A stretch of DNA of 64,000 bases, taken from Rhodobacteraceae bacterium EL53 (lineage in GTDB: Bacteria; Pseudomonadota; Alphaproteobacteria; Rhodobacterales; Rhodobacteraceae). Below, one piece after another: positions 36,551 through 45,728 of the stretch. Position 1 is the stretch's first letter, and each line of letters starts with the position of its first letter. Position numbers and translations under genes: made by a program. Below the pieces are notes generated by a model, which saw only the letters and a list, made by a program, of their open reading frames with translations, was not told the DNA's origin and ran no database searches. The stretch spans positions 216,725-280,724 of the forward strand of contig OMPR01000013.1 in assembly GCA_900313015.1 (NCBI GenBank), in the 5' to 3' direction.

Positions 36551-37525
36551 TCAAAGCGGGATGCTGATCGTGAACATCACTCCACCGCCCTTGACCCGGT
36601 TTTTGACATTGAATTCCTTGTAGCCGCGCAGATTGGCAAAGACTTCTGTGCCCCCGGCATCAAATATCCAGCCAATTTGCGGTCCGATCCCAAAGGTGCG
36701 GCCCTTGAAATCACCCAGCAAAGCTGGCTGTCCGCTATCAGCCGTCAGCTGCTGATAGGCAAATCCGACAAGTCCCACATACATCTGCTCGGTCACAAAT
36801 TTGGATGCGCCCAGATCGATGTGGAAATCGATACCGTTCTTGTAGTTTGTGTCGGAGTTTTTGAAGTTGTATGTCAGACCAGCAGTGGCTGAAAACTCCC
36901 ACCCGGTTTCGGGGTTCAGGTAAGTGTATGCGCCGCCGATATCGAGCGCCGCGTGCCCCAACCCAAGGTTCGACAAGCGGTTTGGGTCGTAGCTGCCGAT
37001 CGGTATGTTACCAGCGACATAGGTCATCCAGTTGTGCACGCCCCGGTTCCAGAACAGCTGGGCGGTGGGATAGAGATCGCTCATGCCCGTCACTTCATCT
37101 GACGCGGCTGCACTGGCCCCACCAACCGAAACATTCGCAGATACCCGGTTGCGAGCGGGGATGAATGCCAGCGAAAAACTGGGACGGCCGCCGAGAAACG
37201 TCGTGTCTGGTGTATAAGCCGGGACGATGAACTGACCGAAATAGCTCGCGTCGACGCCCAGTTTCAGGTTACCGCCGAATTCCAGCGGCTGGTTGGCATT
37301 GGCATTTGCCGAATACCAATAAGAGACCATCGCCAAAGACGTACCAGGCTCCGGAGCGACTGCGGCAAAGCTGCCATATTGGCCCGGAAGCCAGAAACTG
37401 GTGCCGCCCTCGTCGGCCCGCACGGGCGCGCTGCTGATTGCAGTCAGAAACAAGGCTGCCGCCGCGATTCTGCCACATTGGAAGCGCACGCAGATTGCGC
37501 GAAGGAACGCTCTTATCTGAATCAT
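36551..37525 (-). CDS. outer-membrane beta-barrel protein (Phenol_MetA_deg-like)
   Basis: From ATG 37525 (GGGAAAAGAA upstream) the product has 324 residues with a signal peptide ending at PVRADEGG. GTSFWLPGQYGSFAAVAPEPG and YFGQFIVPAYTPDTTFLGG match the transporter-type family once named after meta-pathway phenol degradation. Alternating hydrophobic strands and the C-terminal GVMFTISIPL suggest a beta-barrel. Members are thought to let hydrophobic compounds cross the outer membrane. It has its own operator-like site 66 bp upstream. Confidence 0.8.
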   Translation of the reverse strand: MIQIRAFLRAICVRFQCGRIAAAALFLTAISSAPVRADEGGTSFWLPGQYGSFAAVAPEPGTSLAMVSYWYSANANANQPLEFGGNLKLGVDASYFGQFIVPAYTPDTTFLGGRPSFSLAFIPARNRVSANVSVGGASAAASDEVTGMSDLYPTAQLFWNRGVHNWMTYVAGNIPIGSYDPNRLSNLGLGHAALDIGGAYTYLNPETGWEFSATAGLTYNFKNSDTNYKNGIDFHIDLGASKFVTEQMYVGLVGFAYQQLTADSGQPALLGDFKGRTFGIGPQIGWIFDAGGTEVFANLRGYKEFNVKNRVKGGGVMFTISIPL

Positions 37526-37591
37526 TTCTTTTCCCGAACGTTGGATAATGATCAATGGTTACATCGCATTCTTGCGGATCTCGCCGCTGGT

Positions 37592-37610
37592 GGTTGGTCT
37601 TTTCGCGCCA
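37592..37610 (+). promoter_or_regulatory. TGGTC-N6-CGCCA site 2, upstream of the beta-barrel gene
   Basis: GGTTGGTCTTTTCGCGCCA; the first three bases differ from the consensus but both core halves and the spacing are intact. Orientation relative to the gene at 37525 is as at the other sites. Confidence 0.7.
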
Positions 37611-37642
37611 CAATGAACCCGTTCCGCAGCTTTCGAAGCGAC

Positions 37643-38104
37643 CTACTTTCGCAGAGCTTCCAGCAGCGCGGTGATCAGCGGCGCGATCATGCCGACATTG
37701 CCCAACCCCATCGGGTTCTGACCGAGCGCCCTGACACCGTCGATGACGGCACGGACTTCCTGCGTCGCTATCTGGAACTCCTGATCCAGGTCGTCCATCG
37801 CCATGTCGCGCAGTTCCATGACAGGCTTGATCTCGTCCTCGGCGCTCTGCTTGCTGGCGATCATCACCAGCGCACCGGCAAGGGTAAAGTCGACCAGTGA
37901 CACGATCAGCGCGGCCAATGGCTGGCTGAGCCATTCGGCCAGCGCCAGATAGGCGGAGGCCGTAAGCATGACCACCCCGATCCCGGCCACGAGGATGCCG
38001 AAGGCGAGCAGGCCTGCCTGCTTTCCGATCACGGCCATGCGACGTTCGGCCATCAGCCGTTCGGATCGGATGATCAGGGAGACACTTCTGGATATGCGGT
38101 TCAT
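37643..38104 (-). CDS. holin-X-like small membrane protein
   Basis: The 153-residue protein has two adjacent membrane helices (about residues 29-55 and 62-84: GLLAFGILVAGIGVVMLTAS and LAALIVSLVDFTLAGALVMI) flanked by charged helices, the pattern of the phage-holin-3_6/Holin-X superfamily found in many bacterial stress operons. The C-terminal IAPLITALLEALRK is hydrophobic. It is the last gene of a four-gene minus-strand operon starting with the DUF1269-like gene. Confidence 0.65.
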   Translation of the reverse strand: MNRISRSVSLIIRSERLMAERRMAVIGKQAGLLAFGILVAGIGVVMLTASAYLALAEWLSQPLAALIVSLVDFTLAGALVMIASKQSAEDEIKPVMELRDMAMDDLDQEFQIATQEVRAVIDGVRALGQNPMGLGNVGMIAPLITALLEALRK

Positions 38105-38119
38105 GATACGAGTTCCCTT

Positions 38120-38401
38120 CTACCGCGAGCGGCCAAGAAGATACCCGGCACCAAACACACCCAACACAAGCAGGAGTGTTTTGGTCGTCGGATGGTCTTC
38201 GAGCATCCCGGTCAATTGCTCGACCAGTTTTTGTAATTCGTCCTTGGGGGCATCTTCTGACGAAGCCTCCTCCGGCACGGCGGATTCGGGGATAACCTCC
38301 GACGTACCCTCGGTTTCCCCGGCCGATTTTTCGGCCTGAATTTCGGCAAGCTGTGTCTTCAGCTCAGCCAGTTCGGTTTCAAGCTCTTCTTTGGTTGCCA
38401 T
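38120..38401 (-). CDS. small tail-anchored membrane protein (93 aa)
   Basis: The product has an N-terminal coiled coil (KEELETELAELKTQLAEIQA), an acidic Ser/Glu/Pro linker and a C-terminal membrane helix ending GVFGAGYLLGRSR, reminiscent of the C-terminal GxxxGxLxGRR-type anchors of DUF883/ElaB proteins. Family membership is tentative. Its start overlaps the permease stop (TGATG). Confidence 0.65.
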   Translation of the reverse strand: MATKEELETELAELKTQLAEIQAEKSAGETEGTSEVIPESAVPEEASSEDAPKDELQKLVEQLTGMLEDHPTTKTLLLVLGVFGAGYLLGRSR

Positions 38402-39600
38402 CAGTCTGAAACTCCCTGCACGGATGAGGACGGGTTTGGGTTTGCTATCGGGCCTTGGCCTGGCGGTGGGTCTGGCGGGTCGGCCTGCGGCTTTCCCGGC
38501 AAGGGTGCGGCCTCCTCCTCATCCGCCGTATCAAGGTTGCCATCTCCCGAGAGCAGCACCGCAAAGGACCGCAGGGCAGGGATCTCGGCGCAGATGATCA
38601 TAGTTACCACCATCATGGGCACCGCCATGAAAGCGCCTACGGCGCCCCACATTGTGCCCCAGAAGGTCAGGGCGACCATCACCATGAAGGTGCTCATGTT
38701 AAGCGACTTACCCTGCATTGCTGGTTGTACAACATTGCCGATGATCGCGTCTGCGCCACCGTAAAGCACCAATACCATCAGCGCCGGCGTCAATGTGTCG
38801 AATTGGATCAGCGCCAAAAGGGTTGGGATTGCCGTTGCAAGGATCGAGCCGATATTAGGGATGAAATTTAGCAGGAAGACCATCAGTGCCAGAGTGATGG
38901 CAAAGTCTATCCCGACCAGTTTGAACACGATATAGGCGACGACGGCGCTCATGGCGCTCGTGACCGTGTTGATCCACATATATTGCTGCACGCCCTCCGA
39001 TATCCGGTGCATTACCAGCTTGAACTGCGTTGCCTCGGCTTCATCATTGAAGACTTTGGGCAGCTTGTTCCAGAAATCGGTCCGCTCCGACAGCAGGAAG
39101 GCAACATAAGCCAAAACGAGGCCGGTGGTGCCGACGAGACCGCTGGCCTGGTAGAGCGCATTTGACACGAATGCCCCCATATCGATCTGTGTAATGGTCT
39201 CCTGAAGCGACTGCATCGCGGCAGTACCAAAAATAGCCTCCAACCGTACCATCAAGGCATTGGCGCGCTCCACATAACGCGGGGCCGCAGCGGTGATTTC
39301 CGCGGCCTGACCCGACACGGCCAGACCAATCACGAGACACAGGACAACAACAATTCCAAAGCTGACCAGATAGGCAAGCCAGGGGGGAGGGCTCCACCCC
39401 AAGATCGTCGCGGAATCGATCCGATGGATCATCGCCGAAATCAGGATGACCAGCAGTGCCATGATGACCAACGGGATCAGGAACCCCTGTCCGAACCAGA
39501 TCAGGCCGAGCAGGATCGGAAGTGAAACGATGCCCATGAACCAGCCCGGTATCGCCACATTGGTCGTGGTGGCGGTTTCATTTGATGGAGTTTCGGTCAT
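38401..39600 (-). CDS. AI-2E family transporter (TqsA/PerM type)
   Basis: The 399-residue membrane protein has about eight helices and the typical ends of the family: an N-terminal pair (MGIVSLPILLGLIWFGQGFL) and a C-terminal region FLLNFIPNIGSILATAIPTL, then GNVVQPAMQGKSLNMSTFMV, the usual PF01594 signature. The proline-rich cytoplasmic tail (GKPQADPPDPPPGQGP) is unusual. These permeases export quorum signals, ions or other small solutes; the name does not establish AI-2 transport. It is second in its operon. Confidence 0.87.
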   Translation of the reverse strand: MTETPSNETATTTNVAIPGWFMGIVSLPILLGLIWFGQGFLIPLVIMALLVILISAMIHRIDSATILGWSPPPWLAYLVSFGIVVVLCLVIGLAVSGQAAEITAAAPRYVERANALMVRLEAIFGTAAMQSLQETITQIDMGAFVSNALYQASGLVGTTGLVLAYVAFLLSERTDFWNKLPKVFNDEAEATQFKLVMHRISEGVQQYMWINTVTSAMSAVVAYIVFKLVGIDFAITLALMVFLLNFIPNIGSILATAIPTLLALIQFDTLTPALMVLVLYGGADAIIGNVVQPAMQGKSLNMSTFMVMVALTFWGTMWGAVGAFMAVPMMVVTMIICAEIPALRSFAVLLSGDGNLDTADEEEAAPLPGKPQADPPDPPPGQGPIANPNPSSSVQGVSD

Positions 39601-39690
39601 CTCAAACCCTCATTGGTATAGCGAGCTATTTAGGGGCATCAGGCAGGCCGCTGGTGCGAACTGCCTGATGGTTAAGGAGCCGGGCGCACC

Positions 39691-40506
39691 TCAGGCCGAT
39701 ACGCTCAGCGCATCCTTCGCCAGGTCGGCTGCCTTGCCGAGTTTCTCCTTGCGAACCGCAAGATCCGCCTTGATCTCGGCAATCCGTTTCTCGTACTTCG
39801 CTTTGGTCTCATCGGACGCAGTCTTGATCTGTGCCTCAAGTGCATCAATCCGTGCCTTGGCGTCGGCCTCCATCGCGTCCCATTTCGCCTTGGCATCTTC
39901 GCCAGCCTTCTGAAAGGCGGCTTCGGCTGCATCGACTTTGGCCTGAAGCGCCGCCTTCGTTTCGGCGCTTGCCTGCTGGGCTTCGGCCTTGACCTCTTCC
40001 CACTCCGCTTTCGCGGCATCAACACGGCGCTGTTCCTGTGCGTCGGCCACATCCACGCGCAGGCGTCTGTGAACGGTTCCGCCAAGCGCTTTCATTGTGT
40101 CATCGACGGGCACCTGCCATCCTTCGAAAATGTCTGCGACGAGTACGGAGTTCCCGGTCTTCATGGCGTCGGCGACGTCCTCGAGGATCGTGAGGTCAAA
40201 ATCAGCCACACCAAGGTCGGCGATTGATCCCGCCGCAGCGCCGCTCGCCATCCCGAGTGCCATTCCCACCGGGCCTGCCAGCATGCCGACAAGGCCACCG
40301 AACAGAAGACCGGTGGCAGCGCCCAACGGCCCTTCATCGGTTGCCTGAACGACAGTCACCTGACCGGAGTCGTCCTTCGTAAGCACAGCGTGATCGTAAA
40401 GTGTCGCGTCGCCTTGGCCATTCAGGTCCTTCAGTGCAGAGGCACCTTTGAAGGCATCTGACTGGGTTTCAAATATGACTGCGAGGATTGTATCGGGCAT
40501 GTCCAA
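39691..40506 (-). CDS. DUF1269-like protein with long coiled coil
   Basis: The first 120 residues resemble DUF1269: ILAVIFETQSDAFKGASAL, a glycine-rich hydrophobic hairpin (GAATGLLFGGLVGMLAGPVG then MALGMASGAAAGSIADLGV) and VADIFEGW. Residues 145-265 form a long alanine/glutamate/lysine coiled coil not usual for the family, so the protein looks like a fusion. An alternative start (ATG 40500) is possible. It heads an operon of membrane proteins and has an operator-like site 115 bp upstream. Confidence 0.78.
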   Translation of the reverse strand: MDMPDTILAVIFETQSDAFKGASALKDLNGQGDATLYDHAVLTKDDSGQVTVVQATDEGPLGAATGLLFGGLVGMLAGPVGMALGMASGAAAGSIADLGVADFDLTILEDVADAMKTGNSVLVADIFEGWQVPVDDTMKALGGTVHRRLRVDVADAQEQRRVDAAKAEWEEVKAEAQQASAETKAALQAKVDAAEAAFQKAGEDAKAKWDAMEADAKARIDALEAQIKTASDETKAKYEKRIAEIKADLAVRKEKLGKAADLAKDALSVSA

Positions 40507-40621
40507 GTTCCCTGTTCTAGATCGGTTTAGCTTCTCAGAAGAACTCGCGGCAGCTGGCTCTATGCGAGCACTGCGGGTTTGCTTGTTCTAAGAAAAATGA
40601 ATGGCCGAATCGGCGCGCTTG

Positions 40622-40640
40622 TTTTGGTCCGATGGCGCCA
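40622..40640 (+). promoter_or_regulatory. TGGTC-N6-CGCCA site 3, upstream of the DUF1269 operon
   Basis: TTTTGGTCCGATGGCGCCA, in the 360-bp gap between the DUF1269-like and DUF1254 genes. The rest of that gap shows no gene. Confidence 0.75.
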
Positions 40641-40833
40641 CAGGCTCATTTGGGCTGCTTAACAGGGAAAGTCTGGGCGTGAGCATCTCGTCGCCGCCAC
40701 ACACGACTGCGTTCCAAAGCTGGCTGCGGCGGACCAGCTTTGCCTTACGTCTGACGCGTGTATCCATGCAGCAGGTTGCGCGGATTGGCCGTATTCAGTT
40801 TCAGTCATGACGTGTACTGCGTGTTTTGTCAGG

Positions 40834-40857
40834 GGCCGGCCCTGCGACCGGCCCCGA
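40834..40857 (-). terminator. GC-rich hairpin behind DUF1254 copy B
   Basis: GGGGCCGG (40834-40841) pairs perfectly with CCGGCCCC (40850-40857), nine bases after the minus-strand DUF1254 stop. There is no T-run, so termination is unproven. Confidence 0.45.
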
Positions 40858-40866
40858 AGCGACATC

Positions 40867-42390
40867 TCATTCCACCAGTTCAATCTCACCGGGCTGCCAG
40901 CTGCCATCGAGCCAAGGCTTAAGCGGACCGTACATCCGGAGCGCGATGAACCACCCCTTGCCGGGAACGGATTGCAGCCAGTTGCTTTCCTTGCCTTCAG
41001 GAGGCGTTGGGCCGAAATAGACGTCGATCGAGCCGTCCGGGTTTTTCTGCATGCCCTCGGTATAGCTGTCGAGCGTCGGGAACTGCTGGTCCGTCTGCAA
41101 TTGCGAACGGGTCTGGGTGTCATACATCGTGACCGCCCAGAAATCCTTGACCGGCACATCTGCGGGCATCGTCAGCTTGTAGGTCTTGGCGCCATCCAGC
41201 GGGCGTTTTTCGCTGTCCAGCATCGCCATGGTATAGTCCGAGCCCTTGCCAGCGGCCCGGATCGCCATGGCCGGCGACACCACTATGTAGCCGTAGTGAT
41301 AGGTCGTCCGCCCATCGAGGTTGCGGCCCTCGCCCCGCATAAATGTCGTGTCGCGATCAGGGAATGCCAGCACCCAGGCACTGTTTTCCCCGAACACTTT
41401 TACACCGGGGTCGCGCGGGAAGTAGGTATAGGCGCGCGCGATGCCTTCGCCGATCTTCGCGGCGTCCTCAAGGATCGCCTGCATCCGGTCGTCAGGGGCG
41501 AATTCCTTGCCTTTCTCGATCCCGATCGCCGCGATCTGGCCGGTCCGCTCGCCGCCTAGAAACCCTTCAGGTTCCTGCTGGATCACGTCGTTCAGCCCCG
41601 AATAGAAACTGGCATCGGTGGCGACAACCGTGTTCATTCCCTTGCCCGAAGCGTTCACGAATTCCATCGCTGGCGGGGCCCCGGCCTGCGACAGCGGATA
41701 GACCTTCAGGTTGTCGCGGATGTTGTTCGAGGCCACTTCTACCCCGTCGGTCAGGTAGCCGCGCATGAAATTCCAGACACCGTAGGTCTTGGACTGAACG
41801 ACGAAGTAGCCCTCCGGCACGTCGCCGTCATAACCTGGCGGCAGGACCAGGTATTTGCCGCCCTTGCCCTGGTCCGGGCCGGCCGCGCCAAGGTCGGTGA
41901 TATACTGAAAGGCCATGTCATCCAGCACACCCAGCATGCCCGGCGGGATATCGACAACGGTCGGACCGTCCCGTTCCAGATCCAGGAAGCCAAAGGAATA
42001 CATGGTCGACGTATTTCCAGTCAGGAAGATTCCCTTGCTGTCCAGTAGCGTGTCGACGATGCAGATCTGGTGGGCCGCATCGGCGCACCCTGCCGCGCGC
42101 TGGCCTTCGCGTAGCGCATAGGCGGACATGGTGGGCATCGCGTTGAGCATCACCTCGACCGCACGGGACCGGTCGAGATAGCCATAAAGGGTATCGACAG
42201 TTGCGCCGTCGGGGACCCCATCGCGATAGGTCAGCGTCCCGAGCGAACTGTCCACGCTGTCCGGCGTGGTGATCGAGTGGGGCAGTTCGGTGGCCATCTT
42301 CATTTGTGGGGCGTCGGCAAGTGCCGAAGCGGCATTCAACGCAAGCAGGCTTGCGCCGAGAAGTCCGGACAAGTATTTGGCAGGCTTCAT
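40867..42390 (-). CDS. DUF1254/DUF1214 exported protein (copy B)
   Basis: From ATG 42390 (GGAGACTAAG upstream) the product has 507 residues, with signal peptide MKPAKYLSGLLGASLLALNA cut near SALADA. DUF1254 features: RAVEVMLNAMPTMSAYALREG, GNTSTMYSFGFLDLERDGPT, VLPPGYDGDVPEGYFVVQSK. DUF1214 features: GAKTYKLTMPADVPVKDFWA, VTMYDTQTRSQLQ, NPDGSIDVYFGPTPPEGKES, VPGKGWFIALRMYGPLKPW. It appears complete and monocistronic, with its own upstream site. It is clearly paralogous to copies A and C but not a recent duplicate. Confidence 0.9.
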   Translation of the reverse strand: MKPAKYLSGLLGASLLALNAASALADAPQMKMATELPHSITTPDSVDSSLGTLTYRDGVPDGATVDTLYGYLDRSRAVEVMLNAMPTMSAYALREGQRAAGCADAAHQICIVDTLLDSKGIFLTGNTSTMYSFGFLDLERDGPTVVDIPPGMLGVLDDMAFQYITDLGAAGPDQGKGGKYLVLPPGYDGDVPEGYFVVQSKTYGVWNFMRGYLTDGVEVASNNIRDNLKVYPLSQAGAPPAMEFVNASGKGMNTVVATDASFYSGLNDVIQQEPEGFLGGERTGQIAAIGIEKGKEFAPDDRMQAILEDAAKIGEGIARAYTYFPRDPGVKVFGENSAWVLAFPDRDTTFMRGEGRNLDGRTTYHYGYIVVSPAMAIRAAGKGSDYTMAMLDSEKRPLDGAKTYKLTMPADVPVKDFWAVTMYDTQTRSQLQTDQQFPTLDSYTEGMQKNPDGSIDVYFGPTPPEGKESNWLQSVPGKGWFIALRMYGPLKPWLDGSWQPGEIELVE

Positions 42391-42471
42391 CTTAGTCTCC
42401 AATGTTGAGCCAACCTGAGCGATCACGGTTGGTGTGAAACTGCCTGCAGAATGGGCGGTTTGTTTTGGGCC

Positions 42472-42490
42472 TTTTGGTCAGATCACGCCA
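42472..42490 (+). promoter_or_regulatory. TGGTC-N6-CGCCA site 4, upstream of DUF1254 copy B
   Basis: TTTTGGTCAGATCACGCCA, 81 bp upstream of the start at 42390. Confidence 0.78.
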
Positions 42491-42843
42491 ACGGGCTGGA
42501 AATTTGCCGTTGTGACTATCAATTCCGCACTAAGATCCGAAGCGCGCCGCCATTTTCGACTACAAACAAAAGTCTTCTCAACCCTTGGAAAACCCTTCAC
42601 CGGTCTTTGCGCTATAGACGAAACGGAGATGTCTTCCCGAGATGATGCATGAACGAGCTACCGTTAACACCACCGTTTCTGTATAAGAACCTCGCGAATT
42701 GGGTCGCATAACGGCGCGCGCATTGACGGCAGGTCTTGGTCCGGCATTCTCCGACGTGATCCGACAGGGTGTTCCCGTTTCTGATTGACATGGTCGTTGC
42801 GTGTACGCTTCCAGACGTCGCCTCTGGGGGGTACTCAGGGCAC
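42491..42843. other. gap without recognised genes
   Basis: These 353 bp lie between the promoter zone of DUF1254 copy B and the AraC fragment. No gene, RNA or repeat was recognised. Confidence 0.4.
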
Positions 42844-43428
42844 TTAGCGGGCGATACGTCGCCTGCGTTCACGCAGAAGACTTTCGCGCCACTGCTTGGG
42901 GGATTGCCCTGTCCAATTGCGCACCGCGCGGCCAAAGTTGCTGGAGTCGCTGTACCCCAGCATTTGTGCAATCTCAGAAATGTTCAGATCCTCTTGCGCC
43001 AAAAGCTGGATCGCCCTTTGTTGCTTCGAACGTTCGAGTATCTGGGAAAAGGTTGTCCCCTGCTCCATCAACAAACGCTGAAGCGACCTGGGGCTCAGCT
43101 CCATCGCTTTGGCAACATCCGCCAACGTGGCAGTGTTCGTCCGGCACGCATACCGGACAGCACATTCCATAGTCTGAGATTCGATGAAAATCTTGCGCAG
43201 CGTCAATGTGACTTCCTTGAGGGTTTGTTCGCTTTTGTTGGAGTTTAGAACAATCCGAAGCGGCTTTTTGGTCCCGACACGCCTCTTCCACCGAAGAAAT
43301 AGGGTGGCGCGAAATGACCAAAACGCAGTTTGGCAATTTGCTATCTGGAAAGGAGCGATGGTCTGGTGCTGCCCTGTGCACCCCAGACTGAAAATTCTTT
43401 CCAGGGGGGGAAATGGACAAAATTTCAA
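42844..43428 (-). pseudogene. C-terminal fragment of an AraC-family regulator
   Basis: Residues from about 65 onward match the AraC DNA-binding region with two helix-turn-helix motifs (TATLADVAKAMELSPRSLQRL, ISEIAQMLGYSDSSNFGRAV) and the NWTGQSPKQWRES ending. The N-terminal sensing domain of some 180-200 residues is missing; the upstream part of the frame (to about 43265) reads through the neighbour's promoter and is probably not native. It is divergent from the intact AraC gene at 43413 and not close to it in sequence. Confidence 0.7.
43305..43323 (-). promoter_or_regulatory. TGGTC-N6-CGCCA site 5, upstream of AraC paralogue 1
   Basis: Minus strand TTTTGGTCATTTCGCGCCA, 89 bp upstream of the plus-strand araC-type gene; suggests autoregulation. 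Confidence 0.78.
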
Positions 43429-44420
43429 CGTGCAGAGCGGCCTATTTAATTCCGTTCATTGATGTCCTGCGCGATATCGGCGCCCCGGTCACCCGGGATT
43501 TAGAACAAGCAAAACTGCCGGCAATGGTTGAGGAGACGCCAGAGGAATTTGTCAGCAACGTGCTCATCGACGATTACCTCGCCAAAAGCGAACGGCGTGA
43601 GGACATCGATGATCTGGGATGGCTTTGGGCTGAGCAGTTTTCTGCGTCGATCTTTAGTGCGGAGCTGCTGGCAGCACTTCAGCACCTGCCAACCGTCAAA
43701 TTGCGCCTCGACCGCTTTGCCTGCCTGTCCAAACTGGAGGATTCTGATGTCAGCATAGGTATCGTAGAATCGAATGGGAGCGCCGAGGTCTTTTGCGACA
43801 TTCCGCCGATAACGGGCTTGAACGGCCTTCATATCTCGGAGTGGACTCAGGTCACCGCTTTAATTGAGACAATTCGCAGTATTACCGGCGACAACTGGTC
43901 TCCTGACGAGGTGAGGTTCAAGTCTGATTTCAGAGTCTGTAACGCCGCGCGCGAAGCGAACCCAGATACACGTTTCCGCACGCGATCAGCGCATACGTCG
44001 ATCATCATGCCATCTTCGGTGCTTGCCGCCAGCCAATTGACATACGGGACGGCACCCGTGCCAGTCCTGAACATCCCCGAGACACTGGACGGAATGGAAA
44101 ATCTAAAGCGTCTGATCCGCCCTTACCTGCGTGAGGGGGCCCCAAAGATGTCCGCCTTCGCCGAAATGATGCAAGTGAGTCCAAGGTCACTGCAACGCAA
44201 ACTCCAGCAGGCGGGAACCAGCTTTTCGGACCTGATTGAAATCGCACGTTTCGAAATGGCAACCGAAATTTTGGCGATGTCGGACATGCCACTGATTGAC
44301 GTGGCGATGATGCTTGGCTTTGAAAACCAATCCAATTTCGGGCGCAGTTTTCGACGCATCGCTGGGATCAGCCCCGGCAAATATCGCCGGGAGGTGATCG
44401 GGCAGGAACGCGCCGGCTGA
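43413..44420 (+). CDS. AraC-family transcriptional regulator (paralogue 1)
   Basis: The 335-residue protein has an Arabinose_bd (PF12625)-like N-terminal domain starting STCRAAYLIPFIDVLRDIGA, and a C-terminal AraC domain with two helix-turn-helix motifs (SAFAEMMQVSPRSLQRKLQQ, IDVAMMLGFENQSNFGRSFR) ending ISPGKYRREVIG. It is homologous along its length to the regulator at 55220-56224; the last 100 residues are nearly identical while the sensing parts differ more. With an operator-like site both upstream and directly after its stop, it is a good candidate for the regulator of the whole island. Confidence 0.9.
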   Translation: MDKISTCRAAYLIPFIDVLRDIGAPVTRDLEQAKLPAMVEETPEEFVSNVLIDDYLAKSERREDIDDLGWLWAEQFSASIFSAELLAALQHLPTVKLRLDRFACLSKLEDSDVSIGIVESNGSAEVFCDIPPITGLNGLHISEWTQVTALIETIRSITGDNWSPDEVRFKSDFRVCNAAREANPDTRFRTRSAHTSIIMPSSVLAASQLTYGTAPVPVLNIPETLDGMENLKRLIRPYLREGAPKMSAFAEMMQVSPRSLQRKLQQAGTSFSDLIEIARFEMATEILAMSDMPLIDVAMMLGFENQSNFGRSFRRIAGISPGKYRREVIGQERAG

Positions 44421-44441
44421 TCTGGCGTGACCGGACCAAAC
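44109..44441 (+). repeat. 333-bp inverted repeat, left copy
   Basis: The 3' third of the AraC gene plus its downstream operator site recurs in inverted orientation at 55199-55531, with only scattered mismatches by eye and no gap. The two copies bracket about 10.8 kb. Confidence 0.85.
44423..44441 (-). promoter_or_regulatory. TGGTC-N6-CGCCA site 6, orphaned
   Basis: Minus strand GTTTGGTCCGGTCACGCCA, starting two bases after the AraC stop codon. At the equivalent place behind paralogue 2 a DUF1254 gene follows; here no such gene is left and the IS1111-type element begins about 190 bp later. Confidence 0.7.
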
Positions 44442-44708
44442 AGCTCGCAAGCTCAGGCGTATCAGACCCCTTAACCTGCTGCGGGAAGTAGCCGGCACAT
44501 CCCATTACTTACCGATGCTGCAAACGCAGCGTTTCGTAGGCGCAGCATACTTGCGGCGAAAAGTACGCCCATTCCCGGCATTCAGCGATGCTCGATGCCG
44601 ACTCACCAGCTTGCCCAGACCGGATGGTGTGGATAGCTCCTGCTCAAACCGGCGTCGCAATGCGCCATACTGCAGTTGTTATTAACTGCTTATGAGAGGA
44701 GCTACCCA

Positions 44709-45728
44709 ATGCAGGTTACAACAGTCGGCCTCGATTTGGCCAAAAATATCTTTCAAGTTCACGGAGTGACTGAGAATGGCGAAGTTGTTTTCAACCAAGC
44801 ATTGCGACGCGCACAGTTGCTTGCATTCTTTGAGAAACTCCCACCCTGTCTGGTTGGCATAGAGGCCTGCGGGTCCAGTCATTATTGGGCCCGACAGCTG
44901 AGCAAGTTGGGTCATGATGTGCGTCTTATCCCAGCCATGTATGTGAAGCCCTATGTGAAACGGGGCAAATCCGATGCGGTTGATGCCGCCGCTATCTGCG
45001 AGGCAGTGACGCGTCCAACTATGCGGTTTGTCGCGATTAAATCAGAAGAGCAGCAGGGCGTTCTCTTCCTCCACCGTGCCCGCGATCTGATCGTCCGGCA
45101 GAGAACCCAACTAGGCAATATGCTGCGTAGCTTGCTGGGCGAGTTCGGTATTGTGATTGTGCAAGGGATCGGTAGCGCGATCAAGTTCGCAAAGAATATG
45201 CTGGATGGAGACAAACCCGGTATTCCTGAAATCGCCGTTGATGTACTCAACAACCTCAGCAACCAACTTGTTGCTCTGCACCTGCGTGTGCGCTGGTACG
45301 AGATGCGTATGCAGCTTCAGGCCAAGCAGGACCCGCGCGTGATGTTGCTGCGCACGATCCCCGGCGTTGGTACAGTGACCGCGTCAGCAATTGTCGCAAC
45401 AGCGGGTGACGCCAGTCAGTTCAGGAACGGTCGCGAATTTGCCGCCTGGCTGGGGCTGACGCCGCTCAACCGATCGAGTGGTGGCAAGGAGAAACTTGGA
45501 CGCATCACAAAGATGGGGGATCGATATATCAGACGACTGCTGGTCACTGGGATGACATCTCGACTGAGGCAGATGAAAACACATCCCGAACGCGTTGATC
45601 CGTGGTCCCGAGCGTTGCTTGACCGCAAGCCAATCCGTCTTGCCACTGTGGCAATGGCGAACAAGACAGCGCGGATAATCTGGGCCGTTTTGACCAGGAA
45701 CGAATACTACAGACCGCAAACGGTCTAA
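44709..45728 (+). CDS. IS110/IS1111 transposase (DEDD recombinase)
   Basis: From ATG 44709 (GAGAGGAGC upstream) the product has 339 residues. The N-terminal RuvC-like DEDD domain shows D in VGLDLAKNIFQVHG, E in VGIEACGSSHYWA and D residues in KSDAVDAAAICEAV. The C-terminal Transposase_20 domain shows LRTIPGVGTVTASAIVA and FAAWLGLTPLNRSSGGKEKL, with the serine used by IS110 recombinases. It appears complete and possibly active. Confidence 0.93.
   Translation: MQVTTVGLDLAKNIFQVHGVTENGEVVFNQALRRAQLLAFFEKLPPCLVGIEACGSSHYWARQLSKLGHDVRLIPAMYVKPYVKRGKSDAVDAAAICEAVTRPTMRFVAIKSEEQQGVLFLHRARDLIVRQRTQLGNMLRSLLGEFGIVIVQGIGSAIKFAKNMLDGDKPGIPEIAVDVLNNLSNQLVALHLRVRWYEMRMQLQAKQDPRVMLLRTIPGVGTVTASAIVATAGDASQFRNGREFAAWLGLTPLNRSSGGKEKLGRITKMGDRYIRRLLVTGMTSRLRQMKTHPERVDPWSRALLDRKPIRLATVAMANKTARIIWAVLTRNEYYRPQTV

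Noticed and set aside
43266-43284. TTTTGGTCCCGACACGCCT, a fourteenth operator-like site
   Set aside because: The final base breaks the invariant CGCCA, it lies inside the decayed AraC fragment frame, and its partner gene is that pseudogene; kept out of the count.
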